DNA from: Pseudo-nitzschia pungens | Taxonomy: Eukaryota > Bacillariophyta > Bacillariophyceae > Bacillariales > Bacillariaceae | Length of the DNA: 64,000 bases | Direction: 5' to 3' | Assembly (NCBI GenBank): GCA_037355855.1 | Contig: CM074762.1 | Span: forward strand, 868,001 to 932,000 | Shown: positions 54,957-64,000 of the stretch, piece by piece | Layout of the letters: the number at the start of each line of letters is the position of its first letter | How positions within the stretch are numbered: the first letter of the stretch is position 1 | Translations under genes and position numbers: made by a program | The notes under the pieces: model-generated | What the model was told of the DNA's origin: nothing | Seen by the model: only the letters and a program-made list of their open reading frames with translations | Database searches by the model: none

Positions 54957-55838
54957 TTACTTGGTTGCGGCCGCAAATCGCTGCAGCATTTTGCTGACGC
55001 TCCGGTTCATTTCGTCGCCGGACAATTCGAGGCTCTTGACCGACGGACGCGCCAGGACCGCGGTCATCCATTGCTTGAGCCGGGTCAGTCCGCGGGCCTC
55101 GCAAATGGCCATGGGGTCGACCGATGGGCAGCCGTGGCCGTCCCCGGTGTAGGCCGGCAGGACGTTGCAGGCCCGCTGCACAAAGGGCGCCGCGTTGCAC
55201 TCGGCGAGGGTGAATCGCTCCCCGAACAAAAAGGGGCCGTCGCGGGACGCCCTGGCCTCCAGAAAGGCGTTGGCCCTGACCAATCGCTCGGTAAAGTCCG
55301 CGACGGCGGTTTCGAATGCTTCGGAACTTTCGGTTTCGTCGCTGTTCTTTTTGTTCCCGGCAGACACGATGCTCCAGTACGCAAAGGTCGACGATCCGCA
55401 CAATTCCGAAAAGAGCCGCAGCAGCGCGCGGTCCTCGCAACCGGGGGGCATCAATCCGGCCTCCGGGTGCGCCTCGGCGAGGTAGTCGGTGACGACGAGG
55501 GACTCGGTGATGGCGAGACCGCCGGGTTCGACCTCCAGCACCGGGACCTTGGCCCGCTCGCCGGGAATCGGATTGGCCCGGGAATAGACCTCGAGAAACT
55601 CGGGTGGCTTGTTGGCGAGGTCGATGGGGACGGTCTCGTACGGAAGACCGCACTCCTCGAGGGCAATGTTGGCCCGGGCGGCGTACGGTCAGCTCCGGGA
55701 CGTGTGGAATCGCATCGTGCTCTTGTTGCTGTTGCTGTTGCTGTTGCTAGTGTACCCATTCTGGCTGGCAAGGGCGTTGGTGGTCGACAAAACGGCCATG
55801 CAAGAGACGGTGGTGGCGAGGGATTGAAGAAAGCGCAT
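54957..55838 (-). CDS. Omega-like glutathione S-transferase with in-frame TGA at the catalytic position (putative selenoprotein, 293 aa)
   Basis: The ATG at 55838 opens a signal-peptide-like N-terminus (MRFLQSLATTVSCMAVLSTT) and a Ser-Asn repeat. Then comes a thioredoxin-fold GST N-domain: MRFHTSRS, TGA (codon 50), PYAARANIALEECGLPYE, LANKPPEFLEVY, KVPVLEVEPG and ITESLVVTDYLAE. The helical GST C-domain follows (FLFGERFTLAECNAAPFVQR) to the stop at 54957. Omega-class GSTs have Cys-Pro-[Phe/Tyr]-[Ala/Cys] at this position, as in human GSTO1 around Cys32. Here the Cys is replaced by TGA, and both sides are open in the same frame with family-typical sequence. Other genes in the window end in TGA, so TGA is a normal stop here. 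Selenocysteine insertion is the best explanation; a nonsense mutation is the alternative. Targeting is probably to the ER or plastid. Confidence 0.82.
55689..55691 (-). other. In-frame TGA codon, candidate selenocysteine (residue 50)
   Basis: TCA on the plus strand. The codon context is Ser-Arg-Ser-TGA-Pro-Tyr-Ala-Ala-Arg, exactly the active-site Cys position of omega/DHAR/CLIC-like GST folds. Confidence 0.8.
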
Positions 55839-56304
55839 GATTGGGGCGAGTGGCGAGTGGCGAGTCTGTCGGAATAGAGAGTTACCAAGGATGGCTATTG
55901 CAGGGGGGACTGCTCCATTGATAGAAGTACCTTGAGAGTAAGTCTTACTCGTACCGTACTTTTGCAGAGATAACAGATCCGGAGGGGGTATTTTTCCTGA
56001 TCGCTGACACCACGCCATGACAAAAATTCTTCGGAGAGTTGCGATCATGCATCATCCATCATCCATCATTTATCATTTTTATCATTTTTTATCATGCATC
56101 GTCGGAGAACTGGACCGTCAGTCAGTCGGTCAGATGTCATCCCCAAACACAATAGCCTTTCTCAATTTCAGAGGGCTCCGGGAGACCATCATCGATTACG
56201 TCTACAGTGTAATTACTTCGTAATACGAGTACTTAAGACTAGATGATTCATGATTGATTCAGACGCAATGCTTGTAAGATTAACTTTAAGGTTAATTACA
56301 CGGG

Positions 56305-56314
56305 GTAACCTTAC
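56305..56314. promoter_or_regulatory. GTAAGGTTAC motif (reverse orientation)
   Basis: Exact GTAACCTTAC, nearly midway between the GST and dehydroquinate-synthase start codons. Confidence 0.4.
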
Positions 56315-56511
56315 TCGTTGGTGCAAAGAAGTTAACCTTACTTCTATTCATTTTAACTCTTTTGAAACCCCGGCATGTTTTACTTCCACGTGGATGGTGT
56401 GCAGGTGTTGGATTGAGTCGTCAAAGCAAACGTTTGCGAACGAGAGTTGTTGTTCCATCGTTCTTTCTTCGTTCGGTTCGCTGAAAAAGGTTGCTTCCTC
56501 GACAGGTACGG

Positions 56512-56521
56512 GTAAGGTTAC
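56512..56521. promoter_or_regulatory. GTAAGGTTAC motif
   Basis: An exact copy about 275 bp upstream of the dehydroquinate-synthase ATG, followed by CGTACAAGGTAAC. Confidence 0.4.
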
Positions 56522-56787
56522 CGTACAAGGTAACTTAATTGAGTTAACTTACTTGTAAGGTTAATTGCCGGCACTCGTAATCTTACGGCGTGTTCGTGTT
56601 GGGGTTTCACCCTTCAAGACGAATGAATCGAATATCGTCTGTCGTCTCGATATGAGATTGATTGCGACGAGTGAAGTTCAACCTTCGTCTCCGACCCCAA
56701 CGCCAACGCCAACACCACCACACCAACCGAGTGCAATACTGTACCGGTAACTTACTTGTACATCACAAACACAATAATTTGTGCACC

Positions 56788-58161
56788 ATGATGCAGCTAC
56801 GACGCGTCCTGCTTCTCCTCGGTGTAGTTGCTCCGTCCTCCGTTTCCGCCTTTGTCGTCGGGAGCAGCATCGGAGGCAGCATCGGCAGCAGCCGTACCGA
56901 TGCTTGCACGTCGCTTTCCATGACAGCCACCAACGAGGCGCCCACCGAATCTTCTACCGGCAACGACAACTACGACGTCGTCAAGGTCGATCTGACGGAC
57001 GGACGGGACTACCCCATCTACATCGGAACCTCCTTCACCGACGAACAAATCAGCGAAACCCTCACGGCCCACATCCACGGCAAGCAGGCGCTCGTCATCA
57101 CCAACGACAGGATCGCCCCGATGGGCTTTCTGGAAAAGTACGAGACGCTGCTCGCCCCACGCAAGGAGGTCCACACGCTGGTCTTGCCCGACGGAGAATC
57201 CCACAAGACCATGGACGTTTTGCAGCGCATCCTCGACAAGGCCCTTGAGGAAAAACTGGACCGCAAGTGCACCTTTGTGGCCCTGGGCGGCGGCGTCATC
57301 GGAGACATGGTCGGCTTTGCCGCCGCCATCTACCAGCGGGGCGTCGATTTCGTACAGATTCCCACCACCGTCATGGCCATGACCGACAGCAGCGTGGGCG
57401 GGAAGACGGGGGTCAATCACCCGCTCGGCAAAAACATGGTGGGGGCCTTCCACCAGCCCCAGTGCGTCTTTATCGACACGGACTCGCTGACGACGCTGCC
57501 GGACCGGGAGCTCCAGAGCGGGATCGCCGAGATCATCAAGTACGGCCTGATCCGCGACAGGGACCTCTTCGAGTGGCTCGAGGACAACATGGACAAGCTG
57601 CTGCAGAGAGATCCGGAGGCCACCCGGTACGCCGTCAAGCGCTCGTGCGAGAACAAGGCCGAGGTCGTCAAGGCCGACGAAAAGGAGGCCGGCGTCCGGG
57701 CCACCCTCAACCTCGGACACACCTTTGGCCACGCCATCGAGAGCGGATCGGGGTACGGAACCTGGCTCCACGGGGAGGCCGTGGCGATCGGAACCGCCAT
57801 GGCCACCACCATGAGCGCCCGCATGGGATGGATCGACCAGGACCTGGTGGACCGGACCTACCGGTTGCTGCAAAAGGCCAACCTGCCCACCGACCTGCCG
57901 GTGGACTCGCCCATGAACCAGGACTTGTTCCTCCGGTACATGGCGGCCGACAAGAAGGTGGCCAACGGACAGCTGCGGCTGATTCTGCTCAAGGGAGCCC
58001 TGGGAAACTGCGTCTTTACGGGAGACTTTGATCGGCAGGCCATGATCGACACCTATCGACGACTTTGTCGCGGAGTGTGCGGGTGCCCAATAGAAAAAGA
58101 AAGGAAGGAAGCACCCCCACCAATCGACGAACCAATCGACAACCGAATGGAATACTACTAG
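56788..58161 (+). CDS. aroB: 3-dehydroquinate synthase, plastid precursor (457 aa)
   Basis: Single exon from the ATG at 56788. The N-terminus is a diatom plastid presequence: MMQLRRVLLLLGVVAPSSV, then SAF|VVGSS matching the Ala-Phe cleavage motif, followed by a Ser/Thr/Arg-rich transit stretch. The enzyme domain begins near residue 70. Family motifs are LVLPDGESHKTMDVLQ, FVALGGGVIGDMVGFAAA, QIPTTVMAMTDSSVGGKTGV, GAFHQPQCVFID, GIAEIIKYGLI, NLGHTFGHAIE and WLHGEAVAIG. These carry the NAD-binding Gly-rich turn and the metal ligands (Glu of GIAEI, His of GHTFGHA, His of LHGEAV). It performs the second step of the shikimate pathway, converting DAHP to 3-dehydroquinate in the plastid stroma. The length without presequence is usual. 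The C-terminal 25 residues are Pro/Glu-rich and nonconserved. Confidence 0.95.
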   Translation: MMQLRRVLLLLGVVAPSSVSAFVVGSSIGGSIGSSRTDACTSLSMTATNEAPTESSTGNDNYDVVKVDLTDGRDYPIYIGTSFTDEQISETLTAHIHGKQALVITNDRIAPMGFLEKYETLLAPRKEVHTLVLPDGESHKTMDVLQRILDKALEEKLDRKCTFVALGGGVIGDMVGFAAAIYQRGVDFVQIPTTVMAMTDSSVGGKTGVNHPLGKNMVGAFHQPQCVFIDTDSLTTLPDRELQSGIAEIIKYGLIRDRDLFEWLEDNMDKLLQRDPEATRYAVKRSCENKAEVVKADEKEAGVRATLNLGHTFGHAIESGSGYGTWLHGEAVAIGTAMATTMSARMGWIDQDLVDRTYRLLQKANLPTDLPVDSPMNQDLFLRYMAADKKVANGQLRLILLKGALGNCVFTGDFDRQAMIDTYRRLCRGVCGCPIEKERKEAPPPIDEPIDNRMEYY

Positions 58162-59780
58162 TATTGTGAGACGATGAAATGCGATGCAATGCAATCCAAC
58201 GCGGAGTTGCGGACCGTGCCGCAGCGCATTTCTCGAGTGCAAAAATCAATGAACGGCGTGCTATAACTTTAGAAAACCTCCCATTCGTACATTGTCTATC
58301 CAGACCAGGATGTGCTGCTAATGTTGCATTCCGAAACCCGTTTTGTTTTGTCGTTTTGTCCCTTGCCACTTTGTTTTGTTGCCGCAGAGCGAGCGCGACG
58401 CTGCATGCGACCGGCACTTCCGTGGAGTTTCGAATGGTCATTGGTTTGTGGGTCTGTGTACTCCGCACGTGTAGTCTGTGTTTCCCGAAGAAGAAATGTC
58501 TCGGGCATTCGGTGAAATGGCGTCTTCCGTGATTTTCCCTCTCTTTTCGCACCCACCGCTTCGAAAAAATAGAGCGGGACGCGAATCCTGCATTGTCGCT
58601 TCGTCCCTCTTTTCGTACCAAGCGTTCTGATTTCACGAACCGGAACTTGCTCGTGCGAAGCAATCCGTTCCGATCCAACAGAAAGCCACGCTTTGCTTAC
58701 TGCGCATCTCGTTGCGTTCTCAACTCAATGTTGCGCCTCTCGAGATTTCCGTCGTGGTCCTCTCTTTGCGTACGAAAACAAGTTTTTGGTGCCGGTGCTA
58801 TTATGTGGCGGTTGGGCAGAGATATTATTGGCTGTGGTGCTCATCTGATACTGTTTGGCCTCATGATGCACTCGGTGAAGCCCTTGGCTCTGTGCTCTGT
58901 GTAACGTATTCTTAAACTATACGGGTGCGGTTTCTTTTTATGGATGGGCTTGGGCATCTGCCTTTCGCAACTCTCTTCTCGATGCTGAAAACTACACGAG
59001 TGCAAGGTTTCCATTCGGGAGTCTGACTCCTCGTGGATTCTTGTGAACGAATGCCCCAAAAGCTACTGGATTCAGGTGCATGGCAACATTTTGATTCGTT
59101 GTTTCCTTTTTGTTGACCAAAGCATGAAACCGCCGTGCCACAATATACGACGGGTATGGTCATCCTCCTAAACCTACAACTACAAGCAGTTGGAAACCAA
59201 CAGCAGCAGCAGCACAGCAGCAGCAACGTCAGAAAATTCCTCAACAGAATACCTTTCAAATTCACGTTTGGCATATAGACGTAAGAAAAAGCGGTGGGTG
59301 AGTTATACCATCCTCAAATGCTACTTCGTATGGTCGGGTTTTGGCAAGCACATTCGTTGCAAATTCCAACCGTGCTGCTTTGCAAAATCCTGGAACGGTA
59401 TTCAAATTCCGGTGCGAAGTCGGTTGTTTCCTCCTTGCTAGTCTTATTCTTCGCCATACAATTCGATTGACATTCCCGGTTCAAAACGAAGTATACGAAA
59501 ATTTGCGAATTCTTTTGAGTAGGTTTTTCTTTTCAACTAATTTTACAGTAGTCTACCTTTATTGTGGTTTCTAGCAATGGGGAAAGAGAAGGTTCAACTT
59601 CGTCGGCGTCTTAATTATTGAGCACTCTCGAAGCTGGTAATTTTGGCAAAATTCCTTCTTCCGTCTTTTTTTTAAATGACGTTACTGTCCTGTGTTTGAG
59701 TGCGTATCGACTCAGCAATGAGCAAAGCATCAATAATCGATCAGGGATCCACGCATGCGCTATTTCATCTTTGGTAAGTT
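58162..59780. other. Convergent spacer between the dehydroquinate-synthase and LRR genes
   Basis: Frames of up to 220 residues occur but lack domains, ATG context or consistent composition. CAG trinucleotides cluster near 59200-59226. Confidence 0.6.
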
Positions 59781-62700
59781 TTAATAGCATCCAAAGTTGT
59801 CGCTGCAGCACGTCGTACAACACGTGCACTGGATCTCTTCGCAATCCCCCCAGAACTCCTCGAGGTCCAGGAGGCAGATGTCTGACGATAGCGGAGCCTC
59901 TAATTGATTGGAGTCAAGGTACAGCATGTCCAGTTGGGAGAGCTTGGAGATCTCCGAAGGCACGGTCCCTGTCAGCTGGTTGCCAAAAAGGGAGAGTCCA
60001 GTTAGCTTAGTGAGCTTTCCGACCAGGGAGGGTATGCTCGACGAGAAGTTGTTGGATCCCATGTCGAGGACTCTGAGGTTTGTCAGCTGGCACAGCTCCG
60101 GTGGGATGGACGAGGAGAGATGGTTGTCGTACACCGAAAGTCTCGTTAGTTGTCGCGCATCGAACAATTGCGGGGACAGCTCGCCAGTAAAGGAGTTTGA
60201 GGAGAGGTCCAACACCTCGAGATTCGTCAAGCTGGAAATTAGAACCGACGGGAGCGTTCCGGATAGACGGTTAATCCGGATGCTTGCGAACTTTAGTGTC
60301 TGGGAAAGAATGACCAGTTCCTGGGGTAGAGTGCCCACCAGGTTGTTCTCCTGAAGATCTAGCTTGGTGTACCGCCCAAAATCATCACAGGTGGTCAAAA
60401 TCGTGGAGGACCACCACTCGCATTCGTCCGTTTCCGACAACCAGGAAGTGTTGATTGTCCACTCGTCCCCGCCGGCCGCGTAGAAGAGGGTCGCCAGAGC
60501 ATACCGCTGTAGAAGTCGATTCTCGGCAGAGATCCCTCCACTACCGGCCGGCGATCGGAGCCATTCCAGTGCCCTTGCCTGGGGACTGCTGGGATCTTTC
60601 AATGCCGTTCGTCCTGAGGGTACCGCACTCGCAACGAGCTCAAAGAGATCGACCGTGATGGGTGGACTGGTAGGAACAGCAACGGGAGTTTGCCGGGGGG
60701 GCGTTGTTACGGGTATTGACGAAGGAGCCGCGTTGGGGGCCGGTGTCGAAGAAGGTACGGGTGGAGAAGACGATGGCGAGTTATGGGAAAAGAGGATTCC
60801 CAGCTGCCACAGCACGATCAAAGCGACTCCTGCGATCCCAAAGAGAATGACTACGACGGAACAACAGCACAACCATCTCCGACAGGCTCCTCTTTCTGGC
60901 TTTCGTGGAGCGTGTGGAGGATGTTGGTGTTTCGGAAGTGTTTCTTCTATCGTGGAGGAGGATATTTCAAAGTTTTGAACCCGGGTTCTGGCCTCGTTTT
61001 CGAACCTTCGAGCGCCGCCGGAGCTGTCGTACTCCGGAACCGAGGTCTTCCGAGAAGACGTCTGTGAGGATTTGGCGCTCTGGTAGCTGACCAGGTCTCT
61101 GGACAGCGCCGTGGAACGTGACGCACTATCGCTACTGGACTGTTCCCGGGGTGCGCTGCTGTAGCTGTTGCTGTCGCCGCTACCGATGAGATCTTTAGAC
61201 AAGGCCGTGGAACGCGACGCGCTGTCGGAGGGTGGCCTCGGTCTTCCATAGCTCGAGGTTGAGTCGGAATGACGGGAAACCTTTCCCGAGGCGGAGATGG
61301 AGACGGATCGCGGCACTCGCGAGGCCTTCCGGCGGGGCCCCAAGTCGGTGCTGGTATCTCCCGTCCTCTGGCTGTAGTGAGAACCCGTCTCCTTGGAACC
61401 CGTCTCCTTGGACGACACGGATGGAACGGATCGGGTAGGAGCGGAGCGTTCTTTCGTTTTCGTTTTTCTTTCGTGTCGCTTGTCGGCGATCACCGAATCG
61501 ACGCATTCCTTGGTCCGTTTTTGGTTCATGACCGAATTGACATACAGACGGGTGGGATCGAGGTCCATGTCCTGCCGCTCGCTTCTCATGTTTTCTGGAA
61601 CCCACGAGGTCATGGACGGCGTCGGCTGTGGTGGAGAGGGTGGTCGGATCGTTGGACGACGTCTTTCCTCCGTGGGCATGGAACGAGGCTTCGGCATTTG
61701 GCGATCCTTGGGAAGCGACACGGAAGGTTTGCTGCTGGTTGCAGTCACTGTGAGGGTAGGATCGTCCTCGTCATCATCGTAGGCGTCGTCGTCGTCGTTG
61801 CTCGTAGAGACGGTTGTGGTACTAGTCGTATTGCCGTCCAGATTGTACTTCTGTCGTTGGGAAGAACGGACCGCGGACGATGGGGGCAGAAATCCCGCAT
61901 GTTGCACTGATCGGGGATCGTACGAAAACGAGAATGCGTCCCCGGGGGGATCCGCCTTGTCCTTGTCCGACTCGTGGCTCCGAAGAGAAGGAGAAGTCCG
62001 AAGCACCTCCTTGGCGTTTCGTGCAGCCAATATATCTGGTAGACCCCGTTTCGGTGGTTCTGGCTTGGAAATAGCAGCAGCATCGGTGTATTGGTTTGGG
62101 TTCGTGCTCTGCAGCACCACGTGAACGGGCTCGTACCGGTAGTTACTCACCGCGATTTTGTCCGGCATCCAGCTCTCGATCTCCCGGGGGATCACGGCGT
62201 CACCGGTTTTGCGGTTTTTCTTGGTGGGCTTGGGTGTCTCTTTGGACGACTTGATTTCGTCCTTTTTCTTTCGAGGAAACCGGTCCAGGTAGGTTCCGTA
62301 AGTTCCGAGAGTCGACTCGTCATCCTCCACCGGTGGCCGAAAGGTTAGCTCGGTGATAGGTGGAGGCACCTTGTTTTCTTCCTCCCTGCGTTTCAGTTTG
62401 CGTTCGGCTTCGGATTCCTTTTTTTGGGTTACTTTTCTTGATTCTTTGGGAGCGTAGGCCTTGGGATCATTGGGTTCGCGATTTTTTTGGACCCTCGAAA
62501 GGTCGTAGTTGGACGGCTGGAACGTGGTCAGGGCCGGGGGCATCCACGAGTCTCCATCGTCTCCGTTTGCGGCAGCATTGATGGGTTGGATAGCGCTGGT
62601 TTCCGCCTCCGTTTCGTTCTGATTCGTCCAGAGAGTGGATTCGTAGGGCTGATCCGTCTTCCGCTCCCGGTGGCCGTCGTTGACATTGTTGTCCCCCTTG

Positions 62701-63623
62701 TCGGAAGCGGCAGAGGATGCCGGGGATCCGGCAATGGTTTTTGCGGACTGTGAATCTTGTTTCGATGTTCCCAAGCTGCTGGAGTTCGAAGACTCCTTTG
62801 ATGAATCCTTTGATGGCTGTCCCGACGAATTCTTGTCGGACGATGCATCTCCGTCGTCATTCTTGTATTCATTCTCTCGCGAAGACGACCCGCGCAGTTT
62901 GCGAATTTTGCCACGGTCCAACGACCCACGCATCGTTGGCGTCGTGTCGCTTTCGTCGTTGCTGTTGCTGTTGCTGTTGCTGTTGGTGCTGCTGTTGCTG
63001 TTGCTGTTGGTGCTGCTGCTGCTGTTGGTGCTGTTGCTGTTGGTGCTGCCATCATTGCGGTGGCCTCGACTTAGATTAGTTCCGCTAGGATCTCGGCTGC
63101 TTGAATTGGCATTTGTATTGGAATTGGATTTCGAACCAGTCTTGCTTCTGCTACGGGTCCCAGTTCCAGAGCTGGTGCCATCCTTAGAGCTCACGACGAG
63201 AATGTCCGTCGAGGGAGAGGACGATGAGGAAGAGGAGGAAGACGAAGATCCGTACAAGATACGCTTGAGCTTTGCCGACTCAGTTTCCCCGGAAACTTTT
63301 TGCTCGTCTCTTTCTGCAGAGATTCTGCTCTTGCTCTTACTTTTGCTGTTACTTGAACTCTTGGTCCGCTGTTTGGAACCTCCGCTGCTCGATGGCTGTC
63401 TGGACGCGGACGGGGAGGAAGAGGAGGAAGAAGATGTTGATGACGAAGCCTTGGAAGACGAGGCCTTGGAAGAAGAAGACGAAGACGACGAAGACGACGA
63501 AGACGATGATGGATCCGACGAAGGGGAGGAGGAAGCGGACTTTTGTGCGCTTGCTGCTGCCTTGCTGGAACTGGACGACGACCGCGAGGCGGGCGACGAG
63601 GAGGAAGACGGTGATCCTGCCAT
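59781..63623 (-). CDS. Single-pass membrane protein with extracellular leucine-rich repeats (1280 aa)
   Basis: One uninterrupted exon from the ATG at 63623 (MAGSPSSSSSPASRS). The first 900 residues are low-complexity and basic/acidic mixed (Ser and Asn runs encoded by TTGCTG and TTCGTC-type repeats), presumably cytoplasmic and disordered. A Cys-flanked transmembrane helix lies at about residues 915-945 (WLCCCSVVVILFGIAGVALI). A Pro/Ser linker follows, then an LRR N-cap (LATLFYAAGGDEW, CEWWSSTILTTC) and about six to seven plant-type repeats at about 1085-1240 (LEVLDLSSNSFTGELSP, LRVLDMGSNNFSSSIPS, LTGLSLFGNQLTGTVPS). The end is Cys-rich (CEEIQCTCCTTCCSDNFGCY). The layout matches the large diatom LRR family proposed to sense surface or partner signals; there is no kinase domain. 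Topology with the LRRs outside is inferred from the repeats and Cys. Confidence 0.88.
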   Translation of the reverse strand: MAGSPSSSSSPASRSSSSSSKAAASAQKSASSSPSSDPSSSSSSSSSSSSSSKASSSKASSSTSSSSSSSPSASRQPSSSGGSKQRTKSSSNSKSKSKSRISAERDEQKVSGETESAKLKRILYGSSSSSSSSSSSPSTDILVVSSKDGTSSGTGTRSRSKTGSKSNSNTNANSSSRDPSGTNLSRGHRNDGSTNSNSTNSSSSTNSNSNSSTNSNSNSNSNDESDTTPTMRGSLDRGKIRKLRGSSSRENEYKNDDGDASSDKNSSGQPSKDSSKESSNSSSLGTSKQDSQSAKTIAGSPASSAASDKGDNNVNDGHRERKTDQPYESTLWTNQNETEAETSAIQPINAAANGDDGDSWMPPALTTFQPSNYDLSRVQKNREPNDPKAYAPKESRKVTQKKESEAERKLKRREEENKVPPPITELTFRPPVEDDESTLGTYGTYLDRFPRKKKDEIKSSKETPKPTKKNRKTGDAVIPREIESWMPDKIAVSNYRYEPVHVVLQSTNPNQYTDAAAISKPEPPKRGLPDILAARNAKEVLRTSPSLRSHESDKDKADPPGDAFSFSYDPRSVQHAGFLPPSSAVRSSQRQKYNLDGNTTSTTTVSTSNDDDDAYDDDEDDPTLTVTATSSKPSVSLPKDRQMPKPRSMPTEERRRPTIRPPSPPQPTPSMTSWVPENMRSERQDMDLDPTRLYVNSVMNQKRTKECVDSVIADKRHERKTKTKERSAPTRSVPSVSSKETGSKETGSHYSQRTGDTSTDLGPRRKASRVPRSVSISASGKVSRHSDSTSSYGRPRPPSDSASRSTALSKDLIGSGDSNSYSSAPREQSSSDSASRSTALSRDLVSYQSAKSSQTSSRKTSVPEYDSSGGARRFENEARTRVQNFEISSSTIEETLPKHQHPPHAPRKPERGACRRWLCCCSVVVILFGIAGVALIVLWQLGILFSHNSPSSSPPVPSSTPAPNAAPSSIPVTTPPRQTPVAVPTSPPITVDLFELVASAVPSGRTALKDPSSPQARALEWLRSPAGSGGISAENRLLQRYALATLFYAAGGDEWTINTSWLSETDECEWWSSTILTTCDDFGRYTKLDLQENNLVGTLPQELVILSQTLKFASIRINRLSGTLPSVLISSLTNLEVLDLSSNSFTGELSPQLFDARQLTRLSVYDNHLSSSIPPELCQLTNLRVLDMGSNNFSSSIPSLVGKLTKLTGLSLFGNQLTGTVPSEISKLSQLDMLYLDSNQLEAPLSSDICLLDLEEFWGDCEEIQCTCCTTCCSDNFGCY

Positions 63624-64000
63624 TGTTTCAGGGGCAGATACTTGGTTGGGTCCGAAGTGAGTTGTAGCGGATTGGATTGATTGAGAATAGAATTGGTACT
63701 AGTCAAATTGATTCGATTCGGCGGATGTCGAGGATGTAAATACAGAAAACAGCAGGCTGCCCTTCATAGTAGCAACAGAAATAGCATCGATCCCTCTGGA
63801 CTCTGCCTGGTTCAACTAGATAGATGCCTATTTCTTTGGTGGAGTCGACGAATTCGAAATCCGTCCAAGCATCGTTCTTCATCGTTTATCATTCCGCGTC
63901 CTGCCCGGGCTTCCGACTGTCTCCGATGATATTTGGCTGATGTGCTTTTATCCCCCGGGTCACTGTCACCCACTGTTTGAACTATTTTCAGACGAATTTC
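63624..64000. other. 5' flank of the LRR gene
   Basis: No coding sequence or motif was recognised. Confidence 0.5.

Larger units (their letters stand above)
55839..56787. promoter_or_regulatory. Head-to-head promoter region of the GST and 3-dehydroquinate synthase genes
   Basis: No gene is supported. It contains two exact GTAAGGTTAC-type motifs (56305, 56512), near-matches (AAGGTTAATT at about 56288 and 56562, GTTAACCTTACTT near 56330) and TACCGGTAAC near 56744. An ATCAT-rich run lies near 56045-56098. Confidence 0.45.

Noticed and set aside
55689..55691. TGA reassigned as a sense codon throughout this genome
   Set aside because: Other genes in the window (VPS13, RRM, YHYH, lipase, Beclin-like) end at TGA exactly where homology or composition ends, so TGA works as a stop here.
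56797..58242. 481-residue open frame antisense to 3-dehydroquinate synthase
   Set aside because: It is a shadow of the GC-rich third positions of the real gene and has no domain. The same applies to the long frames opposite the translocator (8664-9224) and the LRR gene (62680-63660).

Overview
This is nuclear DNA of a diatom, probably a raphid pennate in the Pseudo-nitzschia/Fragilariopsis range (species is inference). Genes are spliced with canonical GT-AG introns of about 100-350 bp. The 3-dehydroquinate synthase precursor carries a signal peptide ending in a Val-Ser-Ala-Phe cleavage motif, as in plastids surrounded by four membranes. There are plastid-type phosphate translocators, secreted proteins with long Pro/Thr linkers, and a leucine-rich-repeat membrane protein of the type expanded in diatoms. 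No operons, tRNAs, rRNAs or CRISPR arrays were found.

Layout. 0-10 kb: C-terminal exon of a VPS13 lipid-transfer protein (+), a long repeat-rich spacer, an RRM protein (+), and a convergent triose-phosphate-translocator gene (-). 12.8-39 kb: a run of secreted or extracellular genes: a Cys-rich protein (-), a giant CEMIP-like G8/beta-helix protein (-), an S1 protease (+), a YHYH/ShK protein (-), a two-domain fasciclin protein (-) and a second S1 protease (-). They are interrupted by a glutamate-dehydrogenase-like gene (-) and a 735-bp hAT-type MITE. 41-51 kb: DUF676 lipase (-), Beclin/ATG6-like (-), an NAD(P)-binding SDR (+, with a one-base frameshift) and an RluA pseudouridine synthase (-). 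52-64 kb: a disrupted 3'-5' exonuclease gene (+), an omega-like glutathione S-transferase with an in-frame TGA at the catalytic Cys position (-), plastid 3-dehydroquinate synthase (+) and a 1280-residue LRR transmembrane protein (-).

Main points. (1) The GST gene looks like a selenoprotein: two open segments in one frame are separated only by a TGA exactly where the family has its catalytic Cys. (2) The GDH-like protein keeps the fold but has lost the catalytic and substrate-binding Lys and Asp residues, so it looks like a pseudoenzyme. (3) Four otherwise unrelated secreted proteins end in the same roughly 75-residue Cys-rich module. (4) The 10-mer GTAAGGTTAC occurs ten times, always in 5' flanking DNA, often between head-to-head genes.

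Splice sites were assigned by eye and checked only for phase consistency. Coordinates of small motifs may be off by one base.
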